Below are positions 34,471 through 41,880 of a stretch of DNA of 53,564 bases, piece after piece. Below the pieces are notes generated by a model. That model was given only the letters and a program-made list of their open reading frames with translations, was not told where the DNA came from and did not search any database. The stretch is from Pseudomonadota bacterium. Lineage in GTDB: Bacteria; Pseudomonadota; Alphaproteobacteria; Puniceispirillales; Marisalimonadaceae. Position numbers and translations under genes: made by a program. Location of the stretch: the NCBI GenBank assembly GCA_027625145.1, contig JAQBXK010000012.1, positions 1 through 53,564 of the forward strand. The letters run 5' to 3'. Every line of letters starts with the position of its first letter. Position 1 is the first letter of the stretch.

Positions 34471-35532
34471 TTATCTTTTAATAAATTTAAGAATTATGCT
34501 TGCAAATATTATTACTAAAAAAACTCTGAACATATGATGAGGGCTGATAAAAGACATGTCAGCTCCGACTGAAAGAGCAAGGAGGTTCATCTCCGACTGA
34601 CCTCCAGGTGAAAACGCTAACAAGACAGATAAAGGGTCATAACCAAATTTCATTAAAATATAATAAACAATAATTAAAGGTATAATTGCAATAAGTGTTG
34701 TTATAAATCCAGCGAATACTGGTCCTGTGATTTCTTTTAAAGTAATATTTTTAAACAAACAACCTAATGCAGCCCCTAATAAGATTTGTACTAATATTAC
34801 TAATATATACATCGGCATTGCATTAACAATTCCTGATATATGAACAAATGCTGATAGTATCATAGGTCCGATAATTGTTGGGCCAGGAATTTTTAGTTTA
34901 ACAGCTAAAAACCATCCAAAAAATGAAATTAAAAAAACAAATGGTAATTGTTTCCAATTATAAAATAAGTCAGGTTGAGGCATTATATTTGCTCCTAATT
35001 TTGGTACAAATAAAATAAGTAACGATGCAAATAAAACAACAACAACTATCCTAGTTGCATGAATTAACACTAATATTCTTGGGTCTGCTCCAACTTCTTT
35101 TCCAAGAATCACCATTTCATTTAACCCACCTGGAATGGAGCCATATATAGAAGTTGCTTTATTCATTTTCATAACTTTTGATAAATATAAGTAAGTTGAG
35201 ATACCCATCAAAAGAACAAAACCTGGAATAAATAATAAAGAAACTCCAATTTCTGGAATTCTATCAATAATTTCAGGTCCAAAATTTGCTCCAATAGTAC
35301 AGCCCAAAAGAGCTCTACAAATCGGTCTTGGCTTTTTACCAATTATAATTTTTTTACCAAAGGCTGAAAGCAAGCCACAACCTATTAAAGGGCCAAGCAT
35401 CCAAGGCAATGGTAAACTAAAATAAAATGCTACAAAACCAGCGAAAACAGCGAATAAAAAGCTAAATATATAGACCCATTTTTGAGACCACCAATCTAGA
35501 TATTTTAAAAAAAATAAATAATAATTAGTCAT
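34471..35532 (-). CDS. AbrB-family membrane protein, second copy
   Basis: The 353-residue product has about ten membrane helices in two repeats with LPLPWMLGPLIG, SIPGGLNEMV (near 132) and AFSPGGQSEMNLL (near 310) plus HHMFRVF. It is clearly related to, but diverged from, the AbrB protein at 31982-33061. Its start overlaps the PrpF-like gene by eight bases, making it the last member of a six-gene minus-strand operon. A role as carrier of a carboxylic acid intermediate or product is inference from context. Confidence 0.82.
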   Translation of the reverse strand: MTNYYLFFLKYLDWWSQKWVYIFSFLFAVFAGFVAFYFSLPLPWMLGPLIGCGLLSAFGKKIIIGKKPRPICRALLGCTIGANFGPEIIDRIPEIGVSLLFIPGFVLLMGISTYLYLSKVMKMNKATSIYGSIPGGLNEMVILGKEVGADPRILVLIHATRIVVVVLFASLLILFVPKLGANIMPQPDLFYNWKQLPFVFLISFFGWFLAVKLKIPGPTIIGPMILSAFVHISGIVNAMPMYILVILVQILLGAALGCLFKNITLKEITGPVFAGFITTLIAIIPLIIVYYILMKFGYDPLSVLLAFSPGGQSEMNLLALSVGADMSFISPHHMFRVFLVIIFASIILKFIKR

Positions 35533-36622
35533 TATTTAAATTTTCTGGAAGATAAATATTGCCATCCATAATTTTTCTAGCCGTCCTATAAATTCCACAT
35601 GACTTTATATAAGAATTATTTATTATTTTTTTTTCAGAAGTTTCAACTGTACACTCAATTATTCCAAGAGGATGTTCAATCAATACCGTATCCATTCCAC
35701 TAACTTTTAAATTAGAAATTTTTGAAGCTACTGTCCCGGGAATTAAGCATGCTGAGGCAATACAATTGCTTCCTGTAGCAGCATGAGTTTCATGACAAGT
35801 GCTTGGTGTAAAGTATCTTGAAGTAATACTTCCTCCATGTAATGGCTTGGATAACAATGCAAATTTAGGCAATACTTTACCTGAGACGTCTCCCATTCCC
35901 ATTTTAATAGCTGCTAATAGCCTTATTCTTTCAATTTTATCTAATAAATTTTGATTTGAGTTTAATTCTGCACTTGTTTCATTTCCAGTTATTCCAAAAT
36001 CATACGCATTAGCCATGACAATTGGCATAGATACGTCTAAACATGTTACATCAACATTATCTATTTTTACTATTAGTTCATCCGTAGGAAGCATTTTACC
36101 AGTTACCCCACCTACTAAATTTTTAAATTTAAGTAAAATTGCAGCACCTTCTCCAGGAACACCTGCAATTTTTAAGTTACCTGAATATTTAACCTTTTTA
36201 TTTGGCGTTGGAACAATTGCTTCAATTATAGAACCAGTATTAATAGATTTAATAATTATTTTAGTGGCATCCATTTCTGCATTAATCAAGCCTTGTTCTA
36301 TTGAATATGGAGCTACCGCTGACAACATGTTGCCGCAAGTTGGACCAAAGTCAACTATAGCTTGATCTACAACAACTTGAGCAAAAAGATAATCAATATC
36401 TATTCCAGGTTCTTTGCTTTTTGAAATAATACAAACCTTACTAGTTACTGAAGTTGCTCCCCCCATTCCATTTATTTGTCTTGAATCAGGAGAACCCATT
36501 GCAGATAATAAATATTGAGACAATATTTTTCTATCACTAGGCAAATCTTTTTTGTTAAAGAGAAGCCCCTTAGATGTTCCCCCCCTCATATAAACAGCAG
36601 GTATAGATTTTTGATCAGACAT
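35525..36622 (-). CDS. PrpF-family isomerase/tautomerase
   Basis: The 365-residue protein with a diaminopimelate-epimerase-like fold begins with the family hallmark PAVYMRGGTSKG and carries PTCGNMLSAV, GGVTGKMLPT and HETHAATGSNCIASA. Relatives move double bonds in unsaturated tricarboxylates: PrpF (2-methylaconitate isomerase) and GalD (4-oxalomesaconate tautomerase). No methylcitrate-cycle or gallate genes are nearby, so another unsaturated di- or tricarboxylate is likely. It lies 8 bases after the isopropylmalate-dehydrogenase-like gene. Confidence 0.87.
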   Translation of the reverse strand: MSDQKSIPAVYMRGGTSKGLLFNKKDLPSDRKILSQYLLSAMGSPDSRQINGMGGATSVTSKVCIISKSKEPGIDIDYLFAQVVVDQAIVDFGPTCGNMLSAVAPYSIEQGLINAEMDATKIIIKSINTGSIIEAIVPTPNKKVKYSGNLKIAGVPGEGAAILLKFKNLVGGVTGKMLPTDELIVKIDNVDVTCLDVSMPIVMANAYDFGITGNETSAELNSNQNLLDKIERIRLLAAIKMGMGDVSGKVLPKFALLSKPLHGGSITSRYFTPSTCHETHAATGSNCIASACLIPGTVASKISNLKVSGMDTVLIEHPLGIIECTVETSEKKIINNSYIKSCGIYRTARKIMDGNIYLPENLNND

Positions 36623-36630
36623 TAATTTCT

Positions 36631-37722
36631 TTATATCAAATTATTAATTATTTTTATTAAATTTTTAGTTATTTCAGATGTTGAGGCCGTGCCACCAAGA
36701 TCTCTTGTTAAATTTCCTTCATCTTCAAGAAGGCTTGTAACAGATTTATCAAGTAAATCTGAAGCTAAAATAAGATTTTTTATTTTTTGTTTTTTTCCAA
36801 TCCAATTTAGTAGCATACTTGTTGATAAGATTAATGATATTGGATTAGCAATATTTTTACCAGCTATGTCTGGAGCTGAACCATGCTGAGCTTGAGCCAT
36901 GGCATAATTGTCACCAGCATTTAGAGAGCCTGCCAAGCCAAGTGAGCCAGATAATTCTGTTGCTAAATCTGATAAAATATCTCCAAACATATTAGTGGTA
37001 ACTATTACGTCAAATTGGCTTGGATTTCTTACAATATGAGCTGCGCATGCATCCACAAGCATTTCTTTATAATTTATATCTTTGTATTGTGAAGCAACAT
37101 TCTTACATGCATCAAGAAAAATACCATCAGTTAGTCTCATGACATTTGCTTTATGAATAGAGTGTACAACTGGCTCTTTAGTAATTGACCTTGGCCTTGA
37201 ACTCGCTATTTCAAAAGCAGTTTTAGCAATTCTAGTTGATGCTTTTTCAGTTATTTTTCTTAAAGCTAGCCCAACACCAGGAACCGGACTAAATTCTCCA
37301 TTTCCTTCAGCCATATTCCTGTCAGCATAAAATCCCTCTGTATTTTCACGGACTATTATTAGATCAATTGATTTTGACAAAGATTTAACGTTTTTATAAT
37401 TTTTAGCTGGCCTTATATTAGCATATAAATCTAAACCAATTCTTAACGCACCAGATGGATTTATTCCTCCTTCTGATATTGGAGGATATGCATTATGATC
37501 TACTGGGCCCAAAATAATGCCATCTGCTTTTTTTGCAATTGATAATACGTTTTTAGGAAAAGTCGTGCCAAATTGTTTTAAAGCATCAAACCCAATAATA
37601 CCTTTTTCAATTTTTATATCAATTTCCATTTTAGTGTTTAATAAATCAATGATTTCCAAAGTTGAGCTCATTATCTCTGGCCCAATACCATCTCCTTCAA
37701 ACACAATTATATTAACAGTCAT
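36631..37722 (-). CDS. Isocitrate/isopropylmalate dehydrogenase-family enzyme
   Basis: The 363-residue NAD(P)-dependent beta-decarboxylating dehydrogenase has GDGIGPEIM at the N terminus, the arginine-containing YANIRP and RENTEGFYADR, the catalytic lysine in HKANVMR, and the metal-binding aspartates in VDACAAHIVRNP and NMFGDILSDL. It oxidises a 2-hydroxy acid with a neighbouring carboxylate and releases CO2. The family includes LeuB, tartrate, homoisocitrate and methylmalate-type dehydrogenases. With no leucine genes around, a catabolic substrate related to the operon's CoA-ester chemistry is likely. Confidence 0.85.
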   Translation of the reverse strand: MTVNIIVFEGDGIGPEIMSSTLEIIDLLNTKMEIDIKIEKGIIGFDALKQFGTTFPKNVLSIAKKADGIILGPVDHNAYPPISEGGINPSGALRIGLDLYANIRPAKNYKNVKSLSKSIDLIIVRENTEGFYADRNMAEGNGEFSPVPGVGLALRKITEKASTRIAKTAFEIASSRPRSITKEPVVHSIHKANVMRLTDGIFLDACKNVASQYKDINYKEMLVDACAAHIVRNPSQFDVIVTTNMFGDILSDLATELSGSLGLAGSLNAGDNYAMAQAQHGSAPDIAGKNIANPISLILSTSMLLNWIGKKQKIKNLILASDLLDKSVTSLLEDEGNLTRDLGGTASTSEITKNLIKIINNLI

Positions 37723-37739
37723 ATGTTTTCCTTTAATAA

Positions 37740-38531
37740 CTACTCACCAGTAAATGAAACTTCTTTTTTGTTAACAAAAGCGTCTATACCATTAATGCCA
37801 TCTTTTGTCTTAGAACATTCTGCAATCATTCTAGCTTCAAACTCCATTTGACCTTCCATAGAATCTAAAAAGCTATTTTGAAGTAAGGATTTGAATTTTC
37901 CAAAAGCAAGTGAAGGTCCCAAAGCTAATTTGTTAGCTAATTCTTCAACTTCATTTTTAAGATTTTTAATATCAACTACTTTATTAACTAAACCCCATTC
38001 TAATGCTTCTTGAGCACTCAATGTTCTATTAGTTAATACTAATTCAGCATATCTCCTAGTTCCAATAATTCTTGGCAAAAAATAACTTGATGATCCATCT
38101 GGAGTTAAACCAGCTTTAGAATAGGCTGAGACAAACTTTGCATTTGATGAGGCTATTACTAAATCAGCAAAGCCAACAAATGAAAGTCCGGCGCCCGCAG
38201 CTATTCCATTTACTCCAATTATTAGAGGTGCATTCATTCTTGAAAATCTTGAAATAGCACCATGTAAAATTGTTGTAACCTCCTTTAAATGACTTGAAAT
38301 CTTTTTTCCGTGTTTATGGAATGAGTGCAAATCACCTCCAGCACAAAAAGCCTTTTCTCCTGTCCCAGTTAAAACAACTGACCTGATGTTTTTGTTGTCA
38401 TCACATTCTAATGATATTTTAAACAACTCTTCGGCCATTACATGATCTAACGCATTATATTGATCTGGTCTATTTAACTGAATAAAAGCAATATTATTTT
38501 CAATCCTAAATTTTATTGTTTTTAAATTCAT
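37740..38531 (-). CDS. Crotonase-family enzyme, PaaG-like isomerase/hydratase
   Basis: The 263-residue protein has the oxyanion-hole motifs AFCAGGDLHSF (61-71) and GIAAGAGLSFVGFADLVIAS (109-128). The first catalytic glutamate of enoyl-CoA hydratases is absent (Ser117 region) and the second is replaced by the segment GLTPDGSSSYFLPR (141-154), in which Asp145 aligns with the catalytic aspartate of PaaG-type isomerases. It is therefore more likely a CoA-ester double-bond isomerase than a classical hydratase. It lies between the CoA-transferase and the dehydrogenase genes with gaps of 3 and 17 bases. Confidence 0.85.
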   Translation of the reverse strand: MNLKTIKFRIENNIAFIQLNRPDQYNALDHVMAEELFKISLECDDNKNIRSVVLTGTGEKAFCAGGDLHSFHKHGKKISSHLKEVTTILHGAISRFSRMNAPLIIGVNGIAAGAGLSFVGFADLVIASSNAKFVSAYSKAGLTPDGSSSYFLPRIIGTRRYAELVLTNRTLSAQEALEWGLVNKVVDIKNLKNEVEELANKLALGPSLAFGKFKSLLQNSFLDSMEGQMEFEARMIAECSKTKDGINGIDAFVNKKEVSFTGE

Positions 38532-38534
38532 TGT

Positions 38535-39704
38535 TTATCCCCTAATTTTATTTTTTCTTAAACTATTTAAAATTTCTTCTGTATGTTCCCCTAGTAAAGG
38601 AGGAGACAAATGAAGTTTTGCTGGGGTATCAGATAATTTAACAGGAAAACCAGTCATTTTTATTTTTCTACCTTCAGGCCCAAAAGAACTTATGACCATT
38701 TCAGCGTCTTTAACTAAATCACTATTAAGAGCGTCATGTAAGGATGCCACTTTACCAGCAGGACAGCCTGCATCATTAAGTTTTTTAATCCAATAATCTG
38801 ATGTTTTTGTTATCATTTTTTTGTTTATGATAGAATTTAAACTATCTCTATTATTCATTCTGTTTTCGTTATTTTTATATTTTTCATTATCTAAAAGATC
38901 AGTTAAACCAACACACTCTAAAAAAATATCACAAAATTTGTCACTTGCTGGTGCAACTGCAACTTCACCATCTGAAGATTTAAACAATCCATAAGGAGCT
39001 ATAATTGGATGATTGTTCCCTGATTTATTAGGAGATTTTCCTTTTACAAAAGTTTCTGAGGATAGGTAAGCCATCATTGAAATCAAACTTGATGTTAAAC
39101 TCGCTTCTACACGTTGACCTTTATTAGTACTATTTCTAGATTGTAAAGCGCATACTATTCCAAACGCACAATAAAGACCTGCTACTAAATCAGAAATAGG
39201 CATTGCTGCCCTCATAGGCCCTGTTTCGTCTGTTCCATTCAAAGACATAAATCCACTTAAAGCTTGAGCTATAAAATCAAAAGCTGGTCTATCACTCATC
39301 TCTCCCTTGCTACCAAAGCCATTAACTGATGCGCGAATTAATCTCGGGTTAATAGCTTTTAATGATGCATCATCAAACCCCATTTTTGAAAAGACACCAG
39401 CTTTAAAGTTATCCACGACAACATCTGCATCAATAAGCAAAGCTCTTAAAATTTCTTTTTCTGATTCTTTGTATAGATCTAATACAATTGACTTTTTATT
39501 TCTATTAAATTGAGCAAAATATGAACTGTAACCTTCAATCATATCACCTTGGTTTCGAACGTTATCTCCTTTGGGTGGCTCCACCTTTATTACTTCAGCA
39601 CCCATATCAGCTAATAACATTGTACAAAATGGACCAGATAAAACTCTAGTAAGATCTATAATTTTAATACTATTAAGAGCGCCTTTTTCATTAATTGTTT
39701 TCAT
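38535..39704 (-). CDS. Class III (CaiB/BaiF) CoA-transferase
   Basis: The 389-residue protein carries the family start IIDLTRVLSGPFCTMLLADMG, VKVEPP-like binding segment, and the catalytic aspartate D172 in AMPISDLVAGLY, which forms the acyl-anhydride and CoA-thioester intermediates. It moves CoA from a donor such as succinyl-CoA to a carboxylic acid. Its gene directly abuts the HMG-CoA-lyase-like gene with no spacing, as expected for activation and cleavage enzymes of one pathway. The human relative SUGCT acts on glutarate and hydroxymethylglutarate, a suggestive but not decisive parallel. Confidence 0.9.
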   Translation of the reverse strand: MKTINEKGALNSIKIIDLTRVLSGPFCTMLLADMGAEVIKVEPPKGDNVRNQGDMIEGYSSYFAQFNRNKKSIVLDLYKESEKEILRALLIDADVVVDNFKAGVFSKMGFDDASLKAINPRLIRASVNGFGSKGEMSDRPAFDFIAQALSGFMSLNGTDETGPMRAAMPISDLVAGLYCAFGIVCALQSRNSTNKGQRVEASLTSSLISMMAYLSSETFVKGKSPNKSGNNHPIIAPYGLFKSSDGEVAVAPASDKFCDIFLECVGLTDLLDNEKYKNNENRMNNRDSLNSIINKKMITKTSDYWIKKLNDAGCPAGKVASLHDALNSDLVKDAEMVISSFGPEGRKIKMTGFPVKLSDTPAKLHLSPPLLGEHTEEILNSLRKNKIRG

Positions 39705-40643
39705 TTATGCGCCTATAGCAGTAGGAACATCATCCATTGAATAAGATAACAGTCTATGACCGGCTCTCATAACCTGACCAGGAAGTTTATGTCCAACTAG
39801 GCCTTCAACTTTTTGAGCAATTAAAATTAATTTATCCAAATCAATACCAGTTTGAATTCCCATCTCATGAAGCAAATAAATTAAATCCTCAGAGCATATA
39901 TTCCCAGTAGCATTTGGAGCGAATGGACACCCACCCATGCCACCAAAACAACTTTCATAATCTGTTATTCCTTGATACAAACCTGACATCACATTAGCAA
40001 GACCAACTCCTCTTGTGTTATGAAAATGCAATGTAATACCTAAGTCAGGAACTTTGTCTCTAATAGCTTTTATGGCGTCAGCAACTACTGGAGGAGTTGC
40101 CATACCAGTTGTATCACCTAATGTAATTCCTTTAAAACCCATACTTTTATATTCTTTAGAAATATCAGCTAGGCTTTTGGTTGAAATATTACCTTCAAAT
40201 GGACACCCAAATGCAGTAGCAATATCTCCTTGAATAGGTATGTTATTCTTGCCTGCAATATCAGCTATTTCTTTAAACCCAGCTAAAGATTCGTTAACAC
40301 TTCTATTAACATTCTTTTTATTATGACTTTCAGATGCAGATAAAAAAACAACAATTTCATCAATTTTTGCTTGTACAGCTCTTAAAGCGCCTCTAGCATT
40401 CGGCACTAAGGCGGCTAATGTAGTATTTGGACTTCTTTTTACACCATTCAAGATCATTTCTGCATCAGCTAATTGAGGAATTGCCTTAGGTGAAACAAAA
40501 GATGAAACTTCTATTCTTGGAAAACCAGCAACAATAAGATCGTTTATAATATTTATTTTATCTTCAGTTTTTAAAACTGTTTTTTCTGACTGAAATCCAT
40601 CTCTTGGACCAACTTCTGTAACTTTAACGTTTTTTATATTCAC
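39705..40643 (-). CDS. Hydroxymethylglutaryl-CoA lyase-like enzyme
   Basis: The 312-residue TIM-barrel lyase has R14 and D15 (EVGPRDGFQSE), metal-binding H206 and H208 (LHFHNTRG), and the mobile-loop cysteine C239 in GGMGGCPFAPNATGN, all the catalytic residues of HMG-CoA lyase. It would cleave 3-hydroxy-3-methylglutaryl-CoA to acetyl-CoA and acetoacetate or act on a related branched 3-hydroxyacyl-CoA. It is the first gene of a six-gene operon. Leucine-degradation partners (isovaleryl-CoA dehydrogenase, methylcrotonyl-CoA carboxylase) are not present, pointing to a different source of substrate. Confidence 0.88.
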   Translation of the reverse strand: MNIKNVKVTEVGPRDGFQSEKTVLKTEDKINIINDLIVAGFPRIEVSSFVSPKAIPQLADAEMILNGVKRSPNTTLAALVPNARGALRAVQAKIDEIVVFLSASESHNKKNVNRSVNESLAGFKEIADIAGKNNIPIQGDIATAFGCPFEGNISTKSLADISKEYKSMGFKGITLGDTTGMATPPVVADAIKAIRDKVPDLGITLHFHNTRGVGLANVMSGLYQGITDYESCFGGMGGCPFAPNATGNICSEDLIYLLHEMGIQTGIDLDKLILIAQKVEGLVGHKLPGQVMRAGHRLLSYSMDDVPTAIGA

Positions 40644-40719
40644 TAAATTTCACTCCTAAACACTTATCTGTTTTTATTTAAAGTTGATTTACGTTCAATA
40701 TTACTTTAAAAAAATATTA

Positions 40720-40731
40720 TTAACTGGTTAA
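40720..40731. promoter_or_regulatory. Candidate operator, TTAACTGGTTAA
   Basis: Perfect 5-bp arms (TTAAC and GTTAA) around a 2-base centre lie between the HMG-CoA-lyase operon and the divergent TAXI gene. The centre is 82 bases upstream of the lyase start codon. It contains four G/C bases, so it stands out from the AT-rich background. Confidence 0.35.
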
Positions 40732-40771
40732 TTTTTTTTATAATAATCTTAATAAAATATAATATCAATAC

Positions 40772-40807
40772 TTGACCTTTTAATTATTTAGCAGTGATAT
40801 TATCACT
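40772..40807 (+). promoter_or_regulatory. Promoter and overlapping palindromic operator of the TAXI transporter
   Basis: TTGACC (40772-40777) is followed by a perfect 15-base palindrome (AGTGATA, one T, TATCACT; 40793-40807) that contains TGATAT and TATTAT as possible -10 elements. A repressor bound to the palindrome would cover the -10 region. The coding start is 35 bases further on. No regulator gene lies next to it in this window. Confidence 0.45.
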
Positions 40808-40841
40808 TCAAATTTATAACAAAACAACTTGGGGGTTTTTA

Positions 40842-41801
40842 ATGAAACACATTTCAAAAGTAATACTTGTTGCTTCTTCAATAATAGCAACTTCAACAAT
40901 GGCCAATGCCGATCAGTTCTTAAGAATGGTTTCTGGTCCTGCTGGAGGATCTTGGTATCCATTAGGTGCAAAAATAATGCAAACTATGCAATCTCAAATA
41001 AAAGGAACTGCAGCTTCAAATGCTCCAGGAGGAGGTATATCTAATATACTTGCAGTGAATGGAGGAGATGCAGAAATAGGCTGGAGTTACGCTCATACAG
41101 TTGCTAATGGATATCTTGGAAAAGGAAAATTTACTGAAGCGCAAAAAAACATTCGTTACTTCGCAACTTTATATCCAGCTACTTTTCAAGTTGCGGTTAG
41201 AGCTGATTCAAAAATCACAAAATTTGAAGACATGAAAAATGCTAATCTTAGTCCTGGAAAACCTAAATGGACTGGAACTGCATTTGCTGAATCTATTTTT
41301 AAAGAATATGGATTTGATTTTGCTTCTGTGAAAAAAAATGGCGGCGTAGTTCATATGGTAGATTACAAAGAATCAGCGGCATTAATGAAAGACGGTCAAA
41401 TAGATGTTTTCATGGCAGCTACTTCTGTTCCGCAAGCTACTTTTATAGAACTAGAAAACAGTCCAGGAATTAGATTTATTGGGTTACCTAAAAATAGAAT
41501 TGATAACTTAATAAAAAATAACCCTGGATATATCTATGGAAATATTCCAGCTAGTGCTTACAAGTCACTAGACAAAGATGTTCCGTCTTTGGGTATAGTG
41601 ACTTCAATGGTTGTAAACAAAGACCTATCAGACGATATGGTTTATCAAATGACAAAAGTTTTTTGGGAAAACCATGGCACATTTGCTGAAGTAAAGTCAA
41701 TTTGGAAACAAGTTAAATTTGCTGACGCTTTAAATGGCGCTGCGGTTCCAGTTCATCCGGGAGCAGCTAAGTACTACAAAGAAAAAGGTATAATTAAATA
41801 A
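40842..41801 (+). CDS. TAXI-family TRAP transporter substrate-binding protein
   Basis: The product has 319 residues with a Sec signal peptide (cleavage likely after TMANA, residue 20-21) and the TAXI-family opening LRMVSGPAGGSWYPLGAKI followed by APGGGISNILAVNGGDAEIGWS. It binds a solute in the periplasm, for members known mostly carboxylates such as glutamate or 2-oxoglutarate. A longer frame from 40794 exists, but the ATG at 40842 has GGGGG upstream and starts the signal peptide. A terminator hairpin separates it from the permease gene, which usually gives more binding protein than permease. Confidence 0.9.
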   Translation: MKHISKVILVASSIIATSTMANADQFLRMVSGPAGGSWYPLGAKIMQTMQSQIKGTAASNAPGGGISNILAVNGGDAEIGWSYAHTVANGYLGKGKFTEAQKNIRYFATLYPATFQVAVRADSKITKFEDMKNANLSPGKPKWTGTAFAESIFKEYGFDFASVKKNGGVVHMVDYKESAALMKDGQIDVFMAATSVPQATFIELENSPGIRFIGLPKNRIDNLIKNNPGYIYGNIPASAYKSLDKDVPSLGIVTSMVVNKDLSDDMVYQMTKVFWENHGTFAEVKSIWKQVKFADALNGAAVPVHPGAAKYYKEKGIIK

Positions 41802-41819
41802 TTTCTTTTTATTAAACAG

Positions 41820-41856
41820 AAAAGGGCACGTAAATTGATACGTGCCCTTTTCTTTA
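41820..41856 (+). terminator. Hairpin between TAXI binding protein and permease genes
   Basis: A 13-bp perfect stem (41820-41832 with 41839-41851) with a 6-base loop is followed by T-rich sequence (TCTTT). It lies 18 bases after the binding-protein stop and 25 bases before the permease start. The T-run is interrupted by C, so partial termination is plausible; the hairpin may also protect the upstream mRNA from 3' decay. Confidence 0.75.
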
Positions 41857-41880
41857 AATTAAATTTATAGAGAATTAAAA

